IMG/VR virus record: IMGVR_UViG_3300017963_000379
Coordinates: 1 to 45,373 of that record
Length of the DNA: 45,373 nt
Source of the DNA: a virus
Strand: one strand, 5' to 3'
Both the position numbers and the translations under genes were made by a program. Below, piece after piece: positions 15,491 to 23,287 of the stretch. The stretch's first letter is position 1. The number at the start of each line of letters is the position of its first letter. The notes beneath the pieces were generated by a model. That model searched no databases. It was not told where the DNA came from and saw nothing but the letters and a program-made list of their open reading frames with translations.

Positions 15491-15814
15491 ATGAATAACA
15501 GAATACAGAACCAAATGTTAGACTTACACAAGGAAGTGCACGATGTTTGTGGTGTAGAAACAGAAGTGCAGAAAAAGCTACAGCGTATAGAGTTTATGAC
15601 TGGCATGATGGGGAAGCATCAGCATACCGTTTCTTTAATTGAAAAAGATGGAAAAATTTCTGGTACAACGGAAAGAAAATTAGGGCATGTGCATAAGGTT
15701 GATTTATCTATTCAGGACGGAGAGGTTTTAGGTTATACAGGTTCTACAGATGGGCATAAGCATATTATGAAATACAAAATGAAAATAAAAACAAAGAAGG
15801 AAAAAGAAAAGTAA
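15491..15814 (+). CDS. HxH-repeat protein
   Basis: A 107-residue protein. After a helix (5-38), three HxH motifs stand exactly 23 residues apart: HQH (43-45), HVH (66-68), HKH (89-91). Each is followed by a strand and a D-G-x-(I/V)-x-G turn (KDGKISGTT, QDGEVLGYTG). This suggests a short beta repeat with a row of histidines on one face that may bind metal. The C-terminus is Lys-rich. The ribosome site GGAGG is strong. It lies between MuF and the protease, so it is probably a head protein. Confidence 0.65.
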   Translation: MNNRIQNQMLDLHKEVHDVCGVETEVQKKLQRIEFMTGMMGKHQHTVSLIEKDGKISGTTERKLGHVHKVDLSIQDGEVLGYTGSTDGHKHIMKYKMKIKTKKEKEK

Positions 15815-15827
15815 ATAGAGGTGAACT

Positions 15828-16661
15828 ATGCCCACAATAAGAAGCGGAGAGAAAAAGAAAGATTGGTTGAAAAGATGTATCCCTGTACTTATAGAAGAAG
15901 GCAAGTCAGAAGAACAAGCTTCTGCAATTTGTTATAGCATGTGGGCAGAAAAAAGGAAGGTTAATAGTATGGAACCTGTATTAAAAATAAAAGGAAAAGA
16001 ATCTGTTGAATCTGAAAATATTAAAAAGACAGATACAGAAGAGCTGACTAGGCTTCATACTTTAATTCATTGGATATGGGATATTAAAAAAGCAGATGTT
16101 ATGGATGTAGAGTTAACTGATGCGGAAGTTGTTCAGATTCATAAAGCCATTTCCGATGAATTTAAAAATAAAGGTTTAACGCATGTTTCTCAATTATTAG
16201 GAGTGGATGAAACTATATTGTTACAGAGCAACAAAGAGCAGCAAGAAGAAGATGGAGAAGATTTAGTGAATTATGAAGTTAAGTTCCTCAAGGCCGAAGA
16301 TGGGCAGGAAGAAACAGAAGAAGAGGAACGGATGGTTTATGGTATCGTGTTAGAGCCAAATACAGTTGATGCACAGAGGGATATCATAAGCGAAGAGGAA
16401 ATTAAACTTGCTGCACATAGGTTTTTAGAAGATAGTCAAGAGATAGGCTATGAACATACGGACTTTGCAAAATCATTTAAGATTATGGAAAGCTTTGTTG
16501 CGCCTGATAATTTTATCATAAATAAACAGCAGGTCAAAAAAGGGACATGGCTGATGGCCGTAAGAGTCGTGGACGACCAAGTTTGGAAAGAAGTTAAGAA
16601 GGGAAATTTAAAAGGGTTTTCGGTAGCAGGAAAAGCTATAAGGACGAAAACCGCAGCATAA
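15828..16661 (+). CDS. XkdF-like prohead protease
   Basis: A 277-residue protein. Residues 1-42 carry a module common at the start of phage head proteins (IRSGEKKKDWLKRC...EQASAICYSMW). Residues about 165-277 match the XkdF-like putative serine protease domain: YGIVLEPNTVDAQRDIISEEE, AAHRFLEDSQEIGYEHTDF, WLMAVRVVDDQVWKEVKKGNLKGFSVAGKA. Such proteases cleave scaffold and capsid during head maturation. The scaffold and capsid genes follow directly. An internal AGGAAGG and in-frame ATG (15969) could start a shorter form without the N-terminal module. Confidence 0.8.
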   Translation: MPTIRSGEKKKDWLKRCIPVLIEEGKSEEQASAICYSMWAEKRKVNSMEPVLKIKGKESVESENIKKTDTEELTRLHTLIHWIWDIKKADVMDVELTDAEVVQIHKAISDEFKNKGLTHVSQLLGVDETILLQSNKEQQEEDGEDLVNYEVKFLKAEDGQEETEEEERMVYGIVLEPNTVDAQRDIISEEEIKLAAHRFLEDSQEIGYEHTDFAKSFKIMESFVAPDNFIINKQQVKKGTWLMAVRVVDDQVWKEVKKGNLKGFSVAGKAIRTKTAA

Positions 16662-16674
16662 GTAAGGAGTTGAT

Positions 16675-17478
16675 ATGGCAGTAAAACTTCCTATCACATC
16701 GTTATCGTTTTTAAGGCCAAAGGAAGTTTCCTTAGTTAAAAAGCCAGCAAACCAAAAGGAATTTCTTATTGTTAAAAGTGACGGAGGTAAAGAAATGAAA
16801 TTAACCCAGGAAGGGATTGTCGAAATCCTGAAGTCCGCGAAGAGCACGTCGGAGGGGCTTAATACTCTGACACAGGAGCTTGAAAAGCTTCAGAGCAATA
16901 GTGCAACAGAAACCGATAAGGAAGGTATGGAAAAGGTTGTTGCAGAGCTGCAGAAAACCTCGGAAGAGCTTACTAACGTTGTTAAGTCTTTAAAGCCCGC
17001 GGATGATAAAGAAGCGGATAAAAACGAAGATGCAGACAGCAAGAAAGAAGCGGAAGATGTTTCCAAAAAGTTCGATGAGATTACAAAAAGCCTGGAAGGT
17101 CTTTCCGGTAAAATTGAAGCTCTGAAAAAACCCGAGGAAGGCGAAGAAGAGAAAGATGAGAAAGACGACGGCAAAGACGAGCAGCAGAACACAGACGAAG
17201 GAAAGCCTAACAAGGAAGAGTTTATTGCCGATGTTACAAAGGCAATGGACGAAAGGGCTGAAAAGCTTGTTGGTCTGTTTAAAGAAGCTGCTGGTGAAAC
17301 GTTTGGCGATATTGTTGGCCGCGTGGAGAATATTGAGAAGTTCCTCCGTGGCGAGACTGAACAGCCTTCTAAAGACGAGAGCGGCGAGTACAAGCGCAAC
17401 TATGGTCAGGATGATAATGAATCCACTATTGAAAATGCGGATAATCCGTTTGCTTCCATGCTGGAGCTTATGGGTTAA
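16675..17478 (+). CDS. scaffold-type head assembly protein, with probable nested short form
   Basis: A 267-residue protein. Residues 1-40 carry FLRPKEVSLVKKPANQKEFL, a string typical of head protease/scaffold regions. From Met41 on it is acidic, Lys/Glu-rich and coiled-coil-like (to about 250), with a C-terminal helix (NPFASMLELMG), as in scaffolds that bind capsid protein. Ribosome sites stand before both ATG 16675 (AAGGAG) and the in-frame ATG 16795 (GGAGGT). It lies between protease and capsid protein, as expected for a scaffold. Confidence 0.75.
   Translation: MAVKLPITSLSFLRPKEVSLVKKPANQKEFLIVKSDGGKEMKLTQEGIVEILKSAKSTSEGLNTLTQELEKLQSNSATETDKEGMEKVVAELQKTSEELTNVVKSLKPADDKEADKNEDADSKKEAEDVSKKFDEITKSLEGLSGKIEALKKPEEGEEEKDEKDDGKDEQQNTDEGKPNKEEFIADVTKAMDERAEKLVGLFKEAAGETFGDIVGRVENIEKFLRGETEQPSKDESGEYKRNYGQDDNESTIENADNPFASMLELMG
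16783..16797 (+). promoter_or_regulatory. internal ribosome site and start for short scaffold form
   Basis: GGAGGT at 16783-16788, then 6 bases, then ATG at 16795, in frame with the 16675 gene (codon 41). Codon use changes at this point from TTA/AAA-type to CTG/AAG/GCG-type. It would give a product of 227 residues. Confidence 0.6.
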
Positions 17479-17535
17479 AAAAGATTTTGCGAGAAAAAAG
17501 TATCTTAGTTTAGATTTTGCAAAAGGAGTTATCTA

Positions 17536-18822
17536 ATGGGAAAGAACGACGATTTTGTGGCAAAGGCCGTTACTGGCTCGTCCTTCTTAAACGGCGGGGA
17601 ACTGAACGCTCGTCAGCGTGACGTTTTCCTTATGTTCGTGCGGAAGTTTACTAAACTTATCCCAATGTCCCGCACAGAAATTATGGAAAATCCTAAGCTG
17701 GAGATTCCTAAACTGCATATTGGGGAGCCTATTACGATAGGCTTACAGGATAATACGCAGATCACAGAAACTGGAACGCCTAAGTTTAATCAGATTTCTT
17801 TGGACACAAACGAAACGGTTTCTCGTTACGAGATTACTCGTCGTGCGGTCCGTAGAAATGTTTCTATGCAGAGGCTTCTGCAGCAGGTCACACAGGCTAT
17901 GATGGGCCAGATGGCTACAGACCTTGAAAACCTGTTCATTAATGGAGATAGTTCGCTTGCATCGGGCACTCCTATTAATGATCTGCTTCGTATTGACGAC
18001 GGGCTGGATAAGAAGACGGATGGTGCACATCTGGTGGACTGGAAAGGGGAGTTTGTTAATAAAACTCTCTTTGCTGCTATGATTCGTAGTATGCCGGATT
18101 CTTATTCGGATGATCCTGGTCTGCGTTTCTTTATGCCTCGTGCAATTCAGGTGGATTGGGTTGAATTAAATTCCCAGCGAATTGATTCAATAGGCGAGAG
18201 AGCTTTCCGCGGGAACGTTGAGGCTCCGTTTGGTATTCCTATCGTGCAGATTCCGCTTATGCCTTCTCGCAAGGCTGTTTCTGTTACGGTTGCTACTGCT
18301 GGTCATATTCTTGGTACGACTCAGGGTCCTTGGGATATTGTAACTGGCACAAATGATACACTGATTATTAATCTTGGTGCAGGGGCAAAAACAGTTATTC
18401 TCCCCGCCGGAACGTTTGTTGCACATGAAATTGCTGCTTACATCAGAGGCACAGTAGGGTTAGAAACAATTGTTGCTTTAGATGACGGGTTTGGTCGTCT
18501 GTATCTTGAGCATCCGAATACTGGTTCTGCCAATACCCTTACTATTTCTGCTGCTAACGGATGGGCAACACTTGGTATTGCTGTCGCGGCCTATGCAGGA
18601 GAGGATGCTGGAACTGCAAGCGATATTAATGAAGGTTGTATTGTTTGGCTTGCTAATCCTCTTAACTTCATCTGGGGCAACCTGGATCGCACAGAAATTT
18701 ATACCGAGTGGAATAAAGACTATGCTCGGTGGGAAACTGTTGTGATTAACGAGGTGGATACGGAAGTTGAGGCACTTGATAAAGTTGTTAAGGGTATCAA
18801 CATTCGTCGCCGTCCTTACTAA
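17536..18822 (+). CDS. major capsid protein (HK97-like fold) with inserted domain
   Basis: A 428-residue protein. The N-terminal arm (about 1-50) is followed by the capsid core: ETVSRYEITRRAVRRNVSMQRLLQQVTQAMMGQMATDLENLFINGD, LRFFMPRAIQVDWVELNSQR, FGIPIVQIPLM and, after an insert, GCIVWLANPLNFIWGNLDRTEIYTEW, which closes the fold. Residues about 247-365 are an added domain resembling flagellin/hook-type inserts (NDTLIINL...GAKTVILPAGTFVAHEIAAYI...LYLEHPNTGSANTLTI). Codon use (CGT, CTG, GAT/GAC mix) differs from its neighbours, as expected for the most abundant protein. Ribosome site AAAGGAG. Confidence 0.9.
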   Translation: MGKNDDFVAKAVTGSSFLNGGELNARQRDVFLMFVRKFTKLIPMSRTEIMENPKLEIPKLHIGEPITIGLQDNTQITETGTPKFNQISLDTNETVSRYEITRRAVRRNVSMQRLLQQVTQAMMGQMATDLENLFINGDSSLASGTPINDLLRIDDGLDKKTDGAHLVDWKGEFVNKTLFAAMIRSMPDSYSDDPGLRFFMPRAIQVDWVELNSQRIDSIGERAFRGNVEAPFGIPIVQIPLMPSRKAVSVTVATAGHILGTTQGPWDIVTGTNDTLIINLGAGAKTVILPAGTFVAHEIAAYIRGTVGLETIVALDDGFGRLYLEHPNTGSANTLTISAANGWATLGIAVAAYAGEDAGTASDINEGCIVWLANPLNFIWGNLDRTEIYTEWNKDYARWETVVINEVDTEVEALDKVVKGINIRRRPY

Positions 18823-18854
18823 GCCTAGCCTAAATTAAAAAAGGGAGAAAGCAA

Positions 18855-19163
18855 ATGACAACTGTTGCTTTTGAAATCCCCTGGAATTTAGGTGAAGGGG
18901 GAAGTAATTTATCAAACGATGGAGGCAATGGTCTTTTAAGAGCATTGCGTTCTATTGTTGCAGACTTGGATGAAGTAAAATCCAAGTTTGATGCACATAA
19001 ACATCAGGTAGATGGTTCTGCTTTAAGTGCCACAAGCGATATTACTGGCGGCCCTGTTACGGGAACAACTACAGGATCACCGGATGGCGGAACTGTGACT
19101 GATGTAACAGTTGGAACAACTGTTGAGAGCGGAATCGACAGACGACTTGGAATTGATGTTTAA
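18855..19163 (+). CDS. small head-associated protein
   Basis: A 102-residue protein. A short helix (LLRALRSIVADLDEVKSKFDAHKH, about 27-50) is followed by a Gly/Thr-rich tail (ITGGPVTGTTTGSPDGGTVTDV). The helix + HKH + GT-rich pattern is common in small virion proteins after the capsid gene. It could be a decoration or plug protein. Ribosome site GGGAGAAAG. Confidence 0.55.
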   Translation: MTTVAFEIPWNLGEGGSNLSNDGGNGLLRALRSIVADLDEVKSKFDAHKHQVDGSALSATSDITGGPVTGTTTGSPDGGTVTDVTVGTTVESGIDRRLGIDV

Positions 19164-19180
19164 ATTTGGAAGGGTAGGAA

Positions 19181-19669
19181 ATGGCGAATAAGGATCGCAG
19201 CGAGCGGGGGAAAGAGCAGATTGCCTATTTCGTTCCTAAAACTGCAAGTTCTTATAAATGTTTAGGCAATCTTGGTCATCCGTATTATTTCACAAAAGAT
19301 AATCCTGTTAAGGTTACACTGGCTCCGGATATCCGAATGTTCCGTTCTAGACAGGATGTTTTAGAATGTGATAAAAACGGAAGACCATTAGCGGAGGTTG
19401 GAGAAACAAAACAGCCTCTAAGTTACTCTACAACCGATTCGCCTAGCTCCCCTTCTTCTGAGGTTACTGTTTTAGTTGGGGATAAAATTCCCGCAGAAAA
19501 CGAAGAGGACACAGAGGAAGAGGAAAAAGAAGAAAAACCTAAAAAGAAAAAGAAGAAAAAGTCTTCTGACAAAAAGAAAGAAACGAAGAAGAAAAAGAAG
19601 AAGAGTAAAAAAGATAAGTCAAAGGAAGACGAGGACGACTTTGAAGAAGACTGGGACGAAGATGATTAA
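19181..19669 (+). CDS. small domain with highly charged Lys/Glu tail
   Basis: A 162-residue protein. Residues about 12-75 form a compact beta domain (AYFVPKTASSYKCLGNLGHPYYFTKDNPVKVTLAP, then MFRSRQDVLECDKNGRP), as in small proteins after the capsid gene. The rest is disordered: an acidic stretch, a long Lys-rich block and an acidic end (DDFEEDWDEDD). Such tails often contact DNA or are used in assembly. The role here is unknown. An alternative frame over the Lys-rich part (19476-19679) is a shadow. Confidence 0.6.
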   Translation: MANKDRSERGKEQIAYFVPKTASSYKCLGNLGHPYYFTKDNPVKVTLAPDIRMFRSRQDVLECDKNGRPLAEVGETKQPLSYSTTDSPSSPSSEVTVLVGDKIPAENEEDTEEEEKEEKPKKKKKKKSSDKKKETKKKKKKSKKDKSKEDEDDFEEDWDEDD

Positions 19670-19681
19670 TAGAGGTTAATA

Positions 19682-20617
19682 ATGTATAGGTTTACAACAA
19701 TCAAAAGGCTTCGTAACGAAGGCTTTGAAGAGTCTGTAATTAATGACGATAGGGCAGACGATTTGATTGTTGAAGCCTCACATTATCTAGCTGATGCGCT
19801 TGGGCAATGGTTTGTTCCTGTCCGCGTTAAAAAGCAAGTTAATGGAGGAGGCGCATCAATCATCTACCTCTCTAATAGAATTCCGTTTTTAGAGGTAATT
19901 AGTTTAAGGGATACTTTTACCGGACCTGTTGTTGGCGGAAGTGTTATAAATAGAGCTGAGGCTATTGTCCAAGGCGATTTGGATTATGCGGAAGACGATT
20001 ATTTTATTCGTGGTAGGCAAGTCCAATTAAAGTATGGCACTTTTTATGATGGCAGGAACAATATCATTGTGGATTGTTATACAGGCTTACTGGATAATTT
20101 TGTAGAAGAAGCAAGACAGGAAACTATTCGAAAGGTTGCGCATTCTACAGCAGCAGATTTAGCATATAAAGGTAAGTCTGTAGAATTAGATAGTTTAACG
20201 GACCTGGAAGAAGGGGATGTTGCTATTTTTGAAAGCAATGATACTGCAAGAGACTTTTTAGGAATGGCAATTATTACAGCGCTTAATCGAACAGATACTA
20301 AGATTAAGTTTGATCCAATAAAGACAGAAAATGCAGCACAGATTCCTAGCGGATCTAATGTTATAGTCTTTGGTAAGGTTCCTCGTCTTATAGAACGTGC
20401 GACTGTAATGATTATTAAAAAGTTATCTTTGCAGATTGGTTCGGAAGATTTTGATGAGGCTATAAGAGCCTCCAAAATTAAAACAGAGAGGACGGATGGT
20501 TATTCCTATACATTATTTGGAGACCGTGAAGGCGGAGGAATTGGTTTAACTGGAGATCCTTTTATAGATTCACAGTTAGATAAATTTTCTGAGCCTAATC
20601 ACGTGGATCTAGTGTAA
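19682..20617 (+). CDS. head-tail connector protein
   Basis: A 311-residue protein at the place of the gp6/gp15-like adaptor. The helical N-terminus (EESVINDDRADDLIVEASHYLADALGQWF) and beta region (IIYLSNRIPFLEVISL) match the adaptor type that docks under the portal. An extra C-terminal part (about 155-311; RKVAHSTAADLAYKGKSVELDSLTDLEEGDVAIFES, RATVMIIKKLSLQIGSEDF) makes it longer than the usual 100-200 residues. Its stop overlaps the next start (TAATG). Confidence 0.65.
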   Translation: MYRFTTIKRLRNEGFEESVINDDRADDLIVEASHYLADALGQWFVPVRVKKQVNGGGASIIYLSNRIPFLEVISLRDTFTGPVVGGSVINRAEAIVQGDLDYAEDDYFIRGRQVQLKYGTFYDGRNNIIVDCYTGLLDNFVEEARQETIRKVAHSTAADLAYKGKSVELDSLTDLEEGDVAIFESNDTARDFLGMAIITALNRTDTKIKFDPIKTENAAQIPSGSNVIVFGKVPRLIERATVMIIKKLSLQIGSEDFDEAIRASKIKTERTDGYSYTLFGDREGGGIGLTGDPFIDSQLDKFSEPNHVDLV

Positions 20618-21051
20618 TGAGTATACCTCTACGTTATAACCCTGTGTTAATAAAAGTTAAGGCTTTAGCCAAAGAAGGCAGAATCCCAACAGAAGATAGG
20701 ACTGTTGTTGATGATGTTTTTAAGCGTCCAATGGGCGATAAGACTTATGTAGGCGATGGGCATTCTTCTGTTGTTTCTTTTAAAGCACAGGTTAATTACC
20801 TTCGTAGTATGGAACAAAATCCAACTAGAATGGGCAATGCTCCTTTGTCAGATGGTCATCTAACAATTCGTAAATCAGATTACGATTTGATGGATGTTAA
20901 GCCCGATGTTGGAGATTTAATTATTGAAATAGCTGGAAGTACAGTTTTATTTGAAATTATTGAGAAAAGACCATCCGGCCATTTAAGAGGCAGATCAAAT
21001 CTAATGATGCTTTATTTCGATCGACCTAAGGAAAAGGAAGGAAGACCATAG
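20617..21051 (+). CDS. head-closure (stopper) type protein
   Basis: A 144-residue beta-rich protein with KPDVGDLIIEIAGSTVLFEIIEKRPSGHLRGRSNLMMLYF at its end, the layout of small head-completion/stopper proteins (SPP1 gp16 position). It follows the adaptor with overlapping codons and overlaps the next GTG start by one base. The assignment rests on size, strand pattern and gene order rather than on a diagnostic motif. Confidence 0.55.
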   Translation: MSIPLRYNPVLIKVKALAKEGRIPTEDRTVVDDVFKRPMGDKTYVGDGHSSVVSFKAQVNYLRSMEQNPTRMGNAPLSDGHLTIRKSDYDLMDVKPDVGDLIIEIAGSTVLFEIIEKRPSGHLRGRSNLMMLYFDRPKEKEGRP

Positions 21052-21650
21052 TGATTATAAGAACTGGCAATTGGGACGGCATTAATAAAGCGCTTAATGC
21101 AGGGAACCTAGCTGCACAAATAGAAAAACATGGCGCTCTAGCCTCCAAACGTGCAGGTCTTCTTTTAGAAGGAAGGATTAGAAAACAAATAAGAAAGGTT
21201 TCTAGTCCTCCGAACCATCCTATAACAATTGAAAGAAAAGGCAGTTCAAAACCGTTACAAGATACAAACCAATTAACTGCATCTGTAACGCATATCGTTC
21301 TTGCGCCTTTAATTGTTTGGGTTGGAATTCCTGAAGGTATATCGCATAAAGAGACAGGGGCAAGTTTAGCTTTGATCGCGACTGTTTTAAATGGTGGGCA
21401 GTTTGGTAAGGTTCCTAAAGATACTATTATTGTTCCTAAAAATGCGAAGGCTCTTTTTATTCCATTGAGAAGAGACGTTGAACCAGACGATCCGGGATTA
21501 AAAAGAGGTGTGGATTTTGTTCTGGCAAAAAGTGTAAGAATTAGAGCAAGACCTTTTTTACCTAAAGCTGTAGAAGGGGCACAAGGGAGAATTATAAAGA
21601 TTTATGAAGCTGCTGCTATTGCTGCTTTTCGTTCTTTGCTAAGAGGCTGA
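21051..21650 (+). CDS. HK97 gp10-like / virion morphogenesis protein
   Basis: A 199-residue protein starting at GTG, with AAAGGAAGG upstream. LASKRAGLLLEGRIRKQIRK (about 30-50), the substrate-like HPITIERKGSSKPLQDTNQLTASVTH, VWVGIPEG and the closing RIRARPFLPKAVEGAQGRI are hallmarks of gp10/gpG-type neck and tail-completion proteins. It joins the head-closure protein to the tail terminator. Confidence 0.75.
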   Translation: MIIRTGNWDGINKALNAGNLAAQIEKHGALASKRAGLLLEGRIRKQIRKVSSPPNHPITIERKGSSKPLQDTNQLTASVTHIVLAPLIVWVGIPEGISHKETGASLALIATVLNGGQFGKVPKDTIIVPKNAKALFIPLRRDVEPDDPGLKRGVDFVLAKSVRIRARPFLPKAVEGAQGRIIKIYEAAAIAAFRSLLRG

Positions 21651-21651
21651 A

Positions 21652-22935
21652 ATGGCAACCTTATACAAAATAATTAAAGAAATGCAGCTTAGTGAATTAA
21701 GTTGGAACGATGCAGAATTAAAAGTAGACGATTTTGCAAGGTTATTTCCAACAGACGAAACTGGAGAATTTTCCCTTGGAATTTTTGCAAAGTATAGAAA
21801 TATTGGAATCTTAACTTTTCCTAATGTGATAATTGGTGCACTTACAGAGTCTTGGAGTTTTGAGGTTTTAAAAGCTTTTAATAAAGACGAAGACGAAAAC
21901 GAACTTGGGACAGTAGAAATTCAATTATCTAATGATAATGGTTCTACTTGGCTTTATTGGACAGGAGCTGCTTGGGATGTTGCTGGAGCAAGCGACTGGA
22001 ATACAGAAGAAGAGATTCAAGATGGCGTTTCGTCTTTTAGTTTTGTTTCCGGAAGTGTAAAACAAATTAAAGTAAGGGTAAGGTTAAGTCCAGATGCCGA
22101 TGGTATATCTACTCCTGCTGTTTATGGAATTGCTATACACTATGAATTAAATTACATTCCAGAAGAGGATGTGGTTAGATCGCTAGTTGCAAAGCTTAAT
22201 ACAGAAGTTAAAGTTGTAACTGAGGCAGCAGTTAAGATTAAAGGGGCAAAAAATAATTTCGTTCTGCCCTTAGGCGTTGAGATTGTTAGTGTTTTAGGTG
22301 TTTGGAATATTACATCAGATCCAGGAAGGCTTTCAAACATCTATAGCAGTATCTCTAGTACCCTAGAATCTGAAACAGAAACAGGGGAAAAAGTTTATCA
22401 ACACATAATTACATTAACAAGCTCACAATCTGCAGATTCTGAATTGCTTGCCAAGGTTGAAGTTAAAGTTTCTTTTTACGTCGCTCCAGATAGCGATTAT
22501 GTTACTTCAACGGTTCCTAAATACATTATAGAGTTAGGCGACCATGATGAAGATCAAGAGTTTAGAAACGATGGTAGAAAATATGAAAAGAATAAGCAGA
22601 AGCTAAAAGTTAGAGTAAGAAAACATCCACAGGCTTTTAGATTGCCTGTTACTATTCTTTCTTACTCGCCAAGGGAAGACTTAACTCTGCAGATGAACAG
22701 AGAACTGATTCGTGTTTTAAAGCATAAAAAAATAACTTCTTTAGATACTGCAGAACAAATGCAAATATCGGACGAATCAGATTTTGGATCTGCAAATGTA
22801 ATTAGGGAAGATCTTTCGGTCAAGAGTTTTGAATTTGCAGTTCTATATAAAGATCTGCAAACAGATTATGAAGAAGTAGATATGGCAGCGTCCATAGAAA
22901 CGGTATATGATTTAGGAGGGGCTTATGAAGGTTAG
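21652..22935 (+). CDS. tail terminator-like protein with added beta domains
   Basis: A 427-residue protein in the place of the tail terminator (between the gp10-like protein and sheath). The first about 185 residues are beta-rich (FPNVIIGALTESWSFEVLKAF, VEIQLSNDNGSTWLYW, KVRVRLSPDADGISTPAVYGIAIHYEL) and look like fibre-type sandwich domains. The rest carries strands and helices (LGVEIVSVLGVWNI, ILSYSPREDLTLQMNRELIRVLKHK). Tail terminators are usually about 150-200 residues, so this would be a fused, enlarged version. No diagnostic motif was found. Confidence 0.45.
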   Translation: MATLYKIIKEMQLSELSWNDAELKVDDFARLFPTDETGEFSLGIFAKYRNIGILTFPNVIIGALTESWSFEVLKAFNKDEDENELGTVEIQLSNDNGSTWLYWTGAAWDVAGASDWNTEEEIQDGVSSFSFVSGSVKQIKVRVRLSPDADGISTPAVYGIAIHYELNYIPEEDVVRSLVAKLNTEVKVVTEAAVKIKGAKNNFVLPLGVEIVSVLGVWNITSDPGRLSNIYSSISSTLESETETGEKVYQHIITLTSSQSADSELLAKVEVKVSFYVAPDSDYVTSTVPKYIIELGDHDEDQEFRNDGRKYEKNKQKLKVRVRKHPQAFRLPVTILSYSPREDLTLQMNRELIRVLKHKKITSLDTAEQMQISDESDFGSANVIREDLSVKSFEFAVLYKDLQTDYEEVDMAASIETVYDLGGAYEG

Positions 22936-23218
22936 AAATAATACTAATAGTGATTTTGAATTAGCCTTCTCCAATGGTACTTCTATTAGGCTTTCTAGGG
23001 GAGAAACTACAAGGGAATTAACAGAGAAGGAAATAACAGATGTTCTTTTCGCAAAAGCTTTAAAGAAAAGAAGTGTTGTTCCTTTTAAGAAAAAACTTGT
23101 AGTTAAGCCTGTAGTTAAACCCGTAGAAAAGAAAATTGAAATACCAAAAGAGAAAAAGGTAGAAAAAACAAGCTTCAAAAAAAAGCCTGTTAAAAAGAAA
23201 GAAGAGAAAGAAGATTAA
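22925..23218 (+). CDS. small protein with Lys/Pro/Val-rich tail
   Basis: A 97-residue protein. A compact N-terminus (MKVRNNTNSDFELAFSNGTSIRLSRG, a small beta unit, then ELTEKEITDVLFAKALKK) leads into a tail of VKP and KKxxIPKEKK repeats. It overlaps the previous gene by 11 bases and lies just before the sheath. It is probably a tail-assembly accessory. No family is recognised. Confidence 0.55.
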   Translation: MKVRNNTNSDFELAFSNGTSIRLSRGETTRELTEKEITDVLFAKALKKRSVVPFKKKLVVKPVVKPVEKKIEIPKEKKVEKTSFKKKPVKKKEEKED

Positions 23219-23287
23219 TTGTTGGATAGATAAAAAGATAGCCAGCTTAAAAGTCTAAGGGTCTTTTTTGTATTGGAGGCAAACATA

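Noticed and set aside
17487-17515. TTGCGA-17-TTAGAT before the capsid gene as a promoter
   Set aside because: The match to consensus is weak. The direct repeat AGATTTTGC at 17482 and 17512 makes chance similarity likely.
17156-17536. 126-residue ORF in another frame of the scaffold gene
   Set aside because: It is a shadow of a Lys/Glu-rich frame (Arg/Lys/Thr-rich product) and lacks a ribosome site.
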